Shown piece after piece: positions 50,936-64,000 of a stretch of 64,000 bases of DNA. A program made the translations under genes and the position numbers. Each line of letters starts with the position of its first letter. Positions within the stretch are counted from its first letter, which is position 1. The stretch is from Sanderia malayensis. Its lineage: Eukaryota; Cnidaria; Scyphozoa; Semaeostomeae; Pelagiidae. Below the pieces are notes generated by a model. It worked only from the letters and a program-made list of their open reading frames with translations, was not told the origin of the DNA and did no database searches. Location of the stretch: positions 3,782,001 through 3,846,000 of the forward strand of contig RQOL01000876.1 in assembly GCA_013076295.1 (NCBI GenBank), given 5' to 3'.

Positions 50936-53326
50936 ATGGCAGAAAACGAAGCTGGTGCAGGCTTACCTCAAGACGAAAATACTTCGGATACGGCCCCTTT
51001 ATTAGAAGAAGATAAACAAGAACCAACTCCAACAGAACCAATTGCTAATCCACAGCGAGGTAAAAAACATTTTAGACATACAAGTCATTTTAAACAAAGC
51101 GATTTGGCGTGGCCTAAATCGCTCATTCCGTTCCGTGTTGAATTCGCAAGTCAACTTGACGCTTTGTCAAGTTTTTTTCCGTAAGCTAAATATTTTAGCC
51201 AAATTAACATATTAGGTATTTTTGGTACTGTATTTCTTTATTTTATAAGACTAAATTTCGAAACTAAGACGCAAACTTGCAAAAGCACAACGTCTGGAAT
51301 TCTTTCCTACTTGGAAAGAATTTTATAATGATCCTTGGCGAAATTTTAGCACGAAACAGCAATTTTTCCAGGCATTTGGGGGATTTCGTTTTCATTGCCA
51401 ATTTCTGCCGTAGTTCAGGTGCAGGGTGATTATTCAAAATCGGTTTAACCAGAAAACCAAATAATTGATGTAAGAAACGTTTGCAGCCAAGACCAGGTTA
51501 CAACATGGTGGATATTTCTAGGCCAGTCTAATTCAGCTTGCTTGATATCAATGAAAACAAAACAGATGAAAGCATAATCACTGGTGCTCAATTCACCATT
51601 GAATTTAATTGTTGGAATAGTGTGGAAAAACGTTTTTTGTTTACCACATGATTTTTATTACTAGACGTTTTTGCTTACCACTTGTTATTTCAATTTTTTA
51701 GAAATTATTGATTCACCACCTCCAGCGTATAGTGAGGTTCCACCTCCTTACAGTTCTGCACCATCTCCTGGATTTACAGGAGAACCGACGGTTGTCTGCA
51801 GGGTTTGCAAGCAACTTATTTTCATCAGAGGCAGAGAAAACCAAAGAGTTGTCAAGTGTGGCAGTTGTCTTGAAGCAACAGTAAGTGATGCTTCATGTTC
51901 TTAACAATGTATACTATGTACAATAGCAATATGGTTTATTTTCATTGTTGAACTTGCTGTGTCTATTAATCAACTGTATTTTTTCCATAGCCCATTAAAC
52001 CCCCTCCACCTGGAAAGAAATACATTAGATGTCCCTGCAATGCTTTGTTGACTTGCAGATCAACATCAACTAGAATCTCATGCCCAAGATCAAATTGGTA
52101 TGCCCTTCTTTAACAATACTCTCATCATGAAAGTGTTATCTAACTAGAATTAAATGTTATAGCTTTGTTTTTAAGATATGGGAGTCTGTGCTCTGGTTCT
52201 GGCGATGAATAAAGAAATAGCTAAATAACACACTTTAAACAAAGTAATTAATTTGTGTGCCCGCATGATATTTTGTAATTGTTTATTATTTTGTTTTTTA
52301 GTAAGAGGATAATAAATGTTGGTGGAGGTCCACCACCTTCGACTCCAGTGGCACAAATTCCAAGCTCTGATACAAGAATCCGTGTAACTTGTGGACATTG
52401 CAATGAGACATTTGTGGTAGGTTATTGATTGAAAATAGATTTTTTATCTCAGGAAGTGATCTCTCACTGCCAAGAAGCAGTCTTAATCTACATTTATTAT
52501 TTACACCTTAAATTATTTCATTTTTTAGTTCAGAACTACAGCCCATTTGGCTCGATGCCCTTATTGCAGGAAAGTGTAAGTGATCATTTTTATGTGAATA
52601 ACTTTAAATTGTAAAATTTTGTAAATAACTTTAAGTGAATCATAGCAAAATATAGCCTGCACACACAGTTGTCTATGCTTGTAGCCATAATACTTACTAC
52701 ATTTTCTAATTTAGGTCTTCGGTTGGTCCAAAATTTGCAAAAAATCGTGCAATAATCTTTGCAGTTATTGGGGCCGTGTTTTTGCTTGCTGGGGTTGGAG
52801 TCACTGTAAGTAATAACGAATTTATCATTTGGTTTGATGTCCTTGTTATTAGATTAGGAGTTCTCCACCTTATGCCGTTGTGTAAAAGCATTGAAACATT
52901 TATTTATTTTTTATATTCAGGTTGGGACATTCGAAATTGCAAAGGACTCAGGAGGTAAGATAATTTTAGTCATACTTTTTGTTTTATTAGCAAAAGAAAG
53001 TTTCATTCTACAGAACAGTTGGTTTAGTGTCAATGATTTTAGACCAACTATGTAGCCAACATTGCCTATTGTAATATTCATTATTTTTTGTTGTACAGGT
53101 ATCTATGTGGTATGGATTGGTAAGTTGGAAGTATCATATCACTGAAGCATTTGACGTTAATTCAGCCACCCTTTTTCTCAATGTAGCTTGTTAAAACACT
53201 ACCATTAATGAGGCCTATCACCATGGCTTTCATTTTGCAGGTGCATTCATTGCTGGTATACTCAACTTGATCAGAAGCTGTTACTACTGCACAATGACTG
53301 TAAGCAGCATTGAAGGCCATGCCTAG
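50936..53326 (+). CDS. Phosphatidylinositol-4,5-bisphosphate 4-phosphatase (TMEM55 family)
   Basis: Nine exons (50936-51059, 51702-51880, 51991-52097, 52302-52416, 52529-52575, 52715-52805, 52921-52954, 53099-53119, 53241-53326) give 267 residues. Members sit in late endosomes and lysosomes and convert PtdIns(4,5)P2 to PtdIns(5)P; the family enzyme activity has been debated. The N-terminal acidic tail and [14 protein letters not shown] precede zinc-ribbon-like cysteine pairs ([43 protein letters not shown]). The phosphatase-like C-x5-R motif is CRSTSTR. Two TM helices follow ([20 protein letters not shown] and [16 protein letters not shown]). An in-frame ATG at 50849 would add a hydrophobic leader (MTKLCLLLVLCFVIF...); I chose 50936 because the family N-terminus is cytosolic. 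Confidence 0.94.
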
Positions 53327-56280
53327 ATATAATGTTTGGAAAATCTATCATTGATTTATCACAGTGGGAGGTAATTTTGTATTGGAGATGACATGATATT
53401 AAGTGTATGTAACTATTGATATTTTACAAGCTATACAGTGGCCTAAAAGTTATGATTTGTAAGTGCCAGTAATGTTGAAGTTGGACTATTCTTTCTATAT
53501 GTAAGTTGCTGATGTAGTAATTATGTCCCGGGTCTAGCCAATCTGTATATAGCTATTATGTTAAGGTCATATCTGTAGCAGTAATATATAATATTATAAT
53601 TCGATTAATTGCTTTATAATGATAAGAGAAAAACGATTACTTTACGCAGAAACTGGAGATGCTTTTTTGGTATATAAAATATATAAGTTTCAGAAGGTGG
53701 GGGGAAGTGGAGTTTGGGTACCTTCTACTTTAACAACGGGTTTATACGATTTACGGTCCTTATATTCCTTGTTCCCTACATTTCCTGTTTTACCTCCCTG
53801 ATCCTACACTAATATAGAACCTTTACTTCTCCTAAAGAGACAAGGCGCCAAGTCAGTGTTTTTACATGTGTTCTTGTTTTGTGCAATCTAGATCTTCCCG
53901 TCTCTTTTGCTCGCCACAGTTCGAGACCACCGCGTTTACTTGGTTTACGTCTATTTCCACCGCTTCGGTCTCTGTTTTCGCATATATCATTCGAGTTCAA
54001 GCATGTCTGGTCTTTGCATATGGTGATTGATTATACCACCTGCTTGTGTTGCCTATGACCGTAATTTTACTCGAGCTCGGGTCTTCTCTTATGTTTATGC
54101 GCATGCCTACTATGCCGCACCTATGCTCGTATCGAGATAAAATTCAAGTAGAAAACAGTGAAGAAATGAGACCAAAAACCAACAAAATTAATTCACAAAA
54201 TCACGTTCAGTTATAAAGAAGTCATGCTAAATCAAAACTTGCGAAAACATTCAATGAAAAAACGTTGAAACTTTTAAAAAGTCATGAAAGCATTTTTCGG
54301 GAGTGCTGCCTGCTTCTTGTCATGCAAAGCCATTTCATATCACCAAAACATCTTTATTCTTCAGCGAAAGCTTGAATTCCTCGAATGAAATGACACAAGA
54401 GACAAGAATAATAATTAATGGTAGCTACAACGATAATTTTTCGAAGTGTAGTGAAGTCAAGTGTGTGGTGAAGTAAAGTGTGCTCGTAGGCCCAGGCCTG
54501 AACGATCTATTTTGAATATTTTCAAACTTTACCTGACGTTCCAGCGTTGAAGGTTTTAGCTTTTTCTGGAAATTTGCCTCACAGCATTAACTTGCTTGTT
54601 GCTTTCTTTGACAAGTGAAGAGTAGACAGCAAACAGACTCTACGGTCTTCTTCTCTACCATCGCCATCTTTATTCCAAAATATAAACTTGTGAAGAGAAC
54701 TTACAAAAGATCTTCTCCTCAACCTCTTCTCTCGACGACTGAAGACCAAAAGAACACGGAGAACCTCGTGCAAGACTATCAGCATTGCGCATTTGCGCAA
54801 ACAGTCACCTGACAGCACCATATTTGGTAACAGCATGCACAAACAACGGAAATGCCAAGTTCCCCAGTGTATCAAAAGTGAAGATATGACGAAAGAAAGG
54901 GTTGTAATCGCATGCGTACCTTGAAAGCTCCCACATGCAATGCCTTTTCGCATCAAGGTGGTAATTTCAACTTGCCATCGTGATTTCAACATCTTAATTG
55001 CGTTCTGCAATTGCTTAAGACATGCAAAATTCTGCAGGAAAAGTTCCGACTATAGCAACAGCCTGACAACGGTCGAGATTTCTTCTGCAAGTTTTGGACT
55101 CGTCTTTAATGACTGGTTCGAAAATTAATGAAAAGACAAAGATTTAAAGTTTAAAAAATTTGACCAAAGAAAACCGGAGGAAGCCCGGTTCGAATAAAAT
55201 TTCGCCAAGAAAACGGCGAAACCCCATTCTCCCCGGGGGAACCTATGCCCGTGCAGAGCTGCCACTAAAGCTCACCCTCTTTCGTAATTTTGCCAATGGA
55301 GATACCGATCGCCACACACGATCAGTCGCGTTTCGCTCTCAGTATTCTCCAGCCAAAAGTTGAGGCCAAAAATTTCCGGTGACATTTAGCACAGGCAATG
55401 GTCACCGAAAAAAACGTGCACATATTCGAAATCACTTGCACACGTTGTTGCACATTAGACGTGGTAACATGCACAATACGCATGCGTAATTAAAATTTTC
55501 CAAACAGCGTTCAAAATATAGAACACTTCACGCCCACTTCACGTGCAAAAATAATCCAAAATTAGTTGTACATTTTTTATTGCCAATTAAACTGCCCATT
55601 GTAGTATCATGTTATATCGAAAGAGGAATCTGTCCATGGCTGTTTAGTTCAAGATTCATCATGAAAGGCAAACAGGCTTCGGAAATACGAAAATCGATCC
55701 TCAGTTTATGTGAACCATCAAATCCTGTAAGTCTTTGGCAAATCTCTATTTGTTCGTACTTATGAAATTTTATTACGTAGACAAAGCCGCCATTGACTTC
55801 AGGGGGAGTATTAATCAACGTGTTTGTGCAAAGTGCGTGTTTTGAAGATTTTCCGCGTGAATTCATTGGAAAAGCAATTTCCAGAAATGAAACTCCGTAA
55901 AAAGCGGTTGCTCTGTGTACCAAGACGAAAGCAAAACATGATTTCGTAATGTTGTCTTTCTGAATAATTTACGTTTGTCAATTGACGTAGGTTGGCGAAA
56001 CAGGTAGCATGAAGATGATATTGGTTCAAAACAGAAAAGAGGTTTCTGACGTGATCAGTAAATATAAAAGGCCGGTTTTGCTGTGCAGATGAGAACTTCT
56101 CATATTACAACTACAGCTGAAAGCAATTCAATTTATGCAGTGTGAGAACATCAGTGAACTACAGTACAATTTGGCAAACACCAAAGAAAAATTACGACAT
56201 AAGATAATTACAGACTTAAAATAAGCGAAACTCACCTAATTTGTTTATCATTCAGAAGACACCACAAAGCACATCTGGAA
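53327..56280. other. Intergenic desert between PIP4P and the GPCR
   Basis: About 2.95 kb with no convincing gene. A 143-residue minus-strand frame (54579-55010) has no recognisable motif. The right end carries the GPCR core promoter. Confidence 0.5.
56063..56070 (+). promoter_or_regulatory. Probable TATA box of the GPCR gene
   Basis: TATAAAAG followed by GCCGG, about 218 bp upstream of the GPCR start codon; transcription would start near 56095. A CRE-like TGACGTGATCA lies just upstream (56047-56057). Position and sequence only; no experimental support. Confidence 0.45.
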
Positions 56281-57339
56281 ATGTCTTTGATAAATATTAC
56301 ATCCGAAAGTATAAAAGAAAACTTTGCGAATATCTCGAATATTTCAAACTCTGCAAAAGAAATAAAATATTGTCAAATGGATGCAACAACGGAGCTCGGT
56401 ATTTTATACAGCGTATTTCTTATTTTGCTAATGGTAATTGCCCTGTTTGGTAATTTAATTGTTATCGTAAGCGTGGCATTGACTGCATCACTGCGAGCAC
56501 AAGTGGCATCAAGACTGATCATTTCACTTGCAACAAGTGACATGATGGGCGCGTTGGGCTTACCCGTACGAATCAGCATGGCTCTTGCTGGCGGATCCTT
56601 TTGCTTCAACCTGGCCTTCTGCAAATTCGCCATGTTCTACAACAGCTTTGCAGACATAGCGTCAATAACAAACATATTCTTTATCAGTATTGACCGATTC
56701 CTGTCAATAAGTAGGCCATTATCCTATGCTTCGTTAATGACTGCAAGAAAAGTGAATATTATGATCTGTTTCATATGGTTGTATGCCATGACATGGCCTA
56801 TGTTTAGCTTGTTCAGCTGGCAAAGACCAGAGCAAAGTACAGTGCAACTGGTCAAATCCGAGGGAAGAAATAGATGTATCAATACCAACAATTATTACTA
56901 TATTCTCGTCTTATCAGTTGTATTCATATGTCCCTTAATTATAATCGGTGTTATGTACTTGAAAATGCTGAAAGAGGCAGCAAAACATAACCGCGTCATA
57001 CAACATGCTACACAAATGCAAAGCCAATCGAACAAAAGCAGAAAACGAAGCGAAGTGATTGCTAACTTAAAATCAGCAAGAGCAATAGGTATCGTTTATG
57101 GAGCATTTATGATGTGCTGGTTGCCTAATTGTACAATGACAATACATTCAATGCTGCACCCAATCTGGTGGATGCAGTTCAGGCAGCAAAACTCGACGTC
57201 GTTCTACGCAATTTATTACCTGCTTGCAGAAGTTCTGCCAACGCTGCATATATGTCTTAACCCGTTTATATACTCGATTTTTCACAGCAGCTTTCGAAAA
57301 GCAGTGAAAAGAACTCTGTGCCGAATCGCTGGGAAATAG
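56281..57339 (+). CDS. Rhodopsin-family (class A) GPCR, intronless orphan
   Basis: One exon, 352 residues, seven hydrophobic segments. The N-terminus has several N-glycosylation sites (NITS, NISN). Class A landmarks: GNLIVIVSVAL (TM1), SLATSDMMGALGLP (TM2 Asp), DRF in place of DRY at the end of TM3, W in TM4, CWLPN in TM6 and NPFIYSIF in TM7, then a basic C-tail. Counting from the TM3 cysteine, position 3.32 is Asn rather than the Asp that binds amines, and position 7.43 is Thr rather than the opsin Lys, so it is neither a canonical aminergic receptor nor an opsin. The third intracellular loop is short and basic. The ligand is unknown. Confidence 0.93.
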   Translation: MSLINITSESIKENFANISNISNSAKEIKYCQMDATTELGILYSVFLILLMVIALFGNLIVIVSVALTASLRAQVASRLIISLATSDMMGALGLPVRISMALAGGSFCFNLAFCKFAMFYNSFADIASITNIFFISIDRFLSISRPLSYASLMTARKVNIMICFIWLYAMTWPMFSLFSWQRPEQSTVQLVKSEGRNRCINTNNYYYILVLSVVFICPLIIIGVMYLKMLKEAAKHNRVIQHATQMQSQSNKSRKRSEVIANLKSARAIGIVYGAFMMCWLPNCTMTIHSMLHPIWWMQFRQQNSTSFYAIYYLLAEVLPTLHICLNPFIYSIFHSSFRKAVKRTLCRIAGK

Positions 57340-57789
57340 AGGAGGAACCAGGAATCATCTCAGAGACAAAAAAACGAAAAAGAACCCCATGGTGTCTTTT
57401 GTTATCTTTGAGACATCAAGGGCAACTATTGCTGGATATATGCGCACACTAAACTGCTATGGTCCACATAGATATTCAGTCACTGTGAATGATATTTCGA
57501 TGTTTAGAATTGAATTAATAGATGTTAAGAACAGAAGGGAATATTCTTGGACTATTACAAGCAAACTACAGCTTGACTTTCCGCGTATTGTTTTGTAATA
57601 TCATATTTAAGTATATATGTCCATTTGGGTTAATATGTGTGTGAAATTTTAAAACTTTCACTTCACAATTTCAGTCGGTTAATTATGGACTATTGACTAT
57701 TGTAAGTAGCGAAAATCCAAAAATTGTTAATAAGAAAATTGCACTGATATGTAATTGTAATTGTATTGATATAATTAAAAATCACCGGC
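57340..57789. other. Intergenic between convergent GPCR and AGXT2
   Basis: 3' flanks of both genes; AT-rich, nothing else recognised. Confidence 0.55.
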
Positions 57790-62901
<5,112 letters not shown>

Positions 62902-63443
62902 TTTAAAGCAGCTCTATCTTCGCAGTGGAAACCCGCATGAGATCAAGTTTTTGTTTTGCTAAAACAATAGCCTATTGTTAAACTTACACGTTGAATGGAT
63001 ATAACATCCTGAAGGTTTCCAATGCAAGTTTTACTGAAAATAGACAATTCTAAAGTTCACAGCTCCTTAATAAACAATTTTTAGTACAGCATCTCATTCA
63101 GCATTATGATACAAACAATATAAAAATATAAAATAGATTTATTTGACAAAAGCTTTCTAACCCCCTCAAGTATAGGGTGCATGGCGTATAAATTCAAGTT
63201 TGTTAAAAATCAATACGTTGTTGTGTAGCGCAGGTATATAATCACATTAGAGATTATTATGACAAGGCAAAATGCATTTATGTATGTATGTATTGCGTTG
63301 TATTTGCATGGAGGCCTGGTCCCCTAGAGGCCCAAAAAGACATTCTGTAGCAATCTAAACAACATTGTTATGTTCGTAATTAATTTATCAGCTAAAAACG
63401 TCAAGTTATTCTCACGCATTGAGGCAGCGTTCAGGAAAAAGTT
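62902..63443. other. Intergenic upstream of AGXT2
   Basis: Contains a decayed partial copy (about 62955-63040) of the MITE seen at 41589 and 43033, recognisable from AACAATAGCCTATTGTT and ATCCTGAAGGTTTCCAATGC. It also holds the AGXT2 promoter and the 3' flank of the SLC10-like gene. Confidence 0.5.
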
Positions 63444-64000
63444 CTAATTAATGCTACCGGTGGATTTAACAAGTTCGGTGTCGCCTTTTTCCATTGGTGG
63501 CCCGAAATCTGGTTCCGTATAACCCGGAATGGCAACATTGGTAAGAAGCGGGGCTTTTTCTTCGTCTTCCTCTGGAATCGGACTGAATTTCAACCAAATT
63601 GAAATCAGACCAGCATCGAACAATATCATCGATAAATGACACAATACTAACGGGATTGTAATCAACCCTTGATCACCGAACGCTTTAGGCAGATAGCCAA
63701 CAATAGCTATGCCAATTGCAAGCGACTTCTGACTGGCCAGTATGACAATGCATTTTGTTTCCTCGACATTCAAGCGAATTATGAAACTCAGCAGTCTGTT
63801 GATTACCAGAAAAACAATATGTATTGTCCAATTCCAACAAATGATCAGGACAAGTTGTATGGCAGTGAGCTTGCCAAGACTACCCGAGGCGCTGGCCTGA
63901 CTGATCTTCATGAAGGCAAGACATACGAGTAAAAATATGCTAATGATTCGTAACACTGGCTTGATCTTCTTGCCAAATTCGTAAAACTTCTTTATATACT
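63444..64000 (-). CDS. SLC10/SBF-like membrane transporter, C-terminal exon, cut by right edge
   Basis: The frame is open to the window edge, so this is the last exon (about 185 residues visible). It has four or five hydrophobic segments and the family block ILASQKSLAIGIAIVG followed by GLITIPLVLCHLSMILFDAG, which matches the SQK-x-L...P-x-x-x-x-H region of SLC10A7/RCH1 and bile-acid:sodium symporter-like proteins. The hydrophilic C-tail (PEEDEEKAPLLTNVAIPGY) carries an acidic dileucine-like sorting motif. SLC10A7 regulates cellular calcium, but the substrate cannot be assigned from this part, and other SBF-family members are possible. Confidence 0.7.
   Translation of the reverse strand, partial: YIKKFYEFGKKIKPVLRIISIFLLVCLAFMKISQASASGSLGKLTAIQLVLIICWNWTIHIVFLVINRLLSFIIRLNVEETKCIVILASQKSLAIGIAIVGYLPKAFGDQGLITIPLVLCHLSMILFDAGLISIWLKFSPIPEEDEEKAPLLTNVAIPGYTEPDFGPPMEKGDTELVKSTGSIN

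Noticed and set aside
54579..55010. 143-residue minus-strand frame
   Set aside because: No motif, no plausible splice partners, composition typical of chance frames in a non-coding stretch.
55140..55260. GGTTCGAA-containing stretch considered as a tRNA gene
   Set aside because: No cloverleaf or matching A-box could be formed around it.

Overview
The window is nuclear DNA from a multicellular animal with a compact, AT-rich genome. Genes are split into many short exons by GT-AG introns of roughly 50-1000 bp, and about 13 genes fit in 64 kb. The gene set (AGXT2, P4HTM, a Maf bZIP factor, syntaxin-16, PPP4R1, a rhodopsin-type GPCR, SLC7 light chains) is metazoan, and TTAGGG-type telomeric repeats occur internally. 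An intact alternative NADH dehydrogenase (NDH-2), which vertebrates lack, points to an invertebrate such as a tunicate, cnidarian, sponge or placozoan. I cannot name the species. Every exon model below was built by hand from splice sites, reading frame and family similarity, and exon lengths were checked for frame consistency.

Layout. 1-3350 (+): 3' end of a coiled-coil gene resembling the KIF15/HMMR C-terminus. 4018-6778 (+): EF-hand NDH-2. 8568-13250 (+): N-myristoylated 5'-nucleotidase-type metallophosphatase. 14180-24020 (-): PPP4R1. 24856-27102 (-): syntaxin-16. 30073-30954 (-): IMP4. 32870-42549 (+): an SLC7 transporter locus. 44267-48158 (+): P4HTM. 49326-50141 (-): intronless Maf factor. 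50936-53326 (+): PIP4P (TMEM55) phosphatase. 56281-57339 (+): intronless GPCR. 57790-62901 (-): AGXT2. 63444-64000 (-): last exon of an SLC10/SBF-like transporter cut by the right edge.

The standout is the SLC7 locus. Four successive homologous exons (A-D) each encode a complete N-terminal part (start codon, TM1-TM3, half of TM4, and the cysteine that pairs with an SLC3 heavy chain). All four end at the same position of the protein in the same splice phase. Only one set of downstream exons, encoding the rest of TM4 to TM12, exists, and it lies after exon D. This is the architecture of variable-first-exon clusters such as UGT1A or the protocadherins, here apparently applied to an amino-acid transporter.

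Mobile and repetitive DNA includes a non-autonomous hAT element with a perfect 8-bp target duplication, two pogo-like MITEs flanked by TA, two other fold-back families, an interstitial telomeric array interleaved with a non-telomeric unit, a cluster of three perfect hairpins, and two intronic minisatellites.
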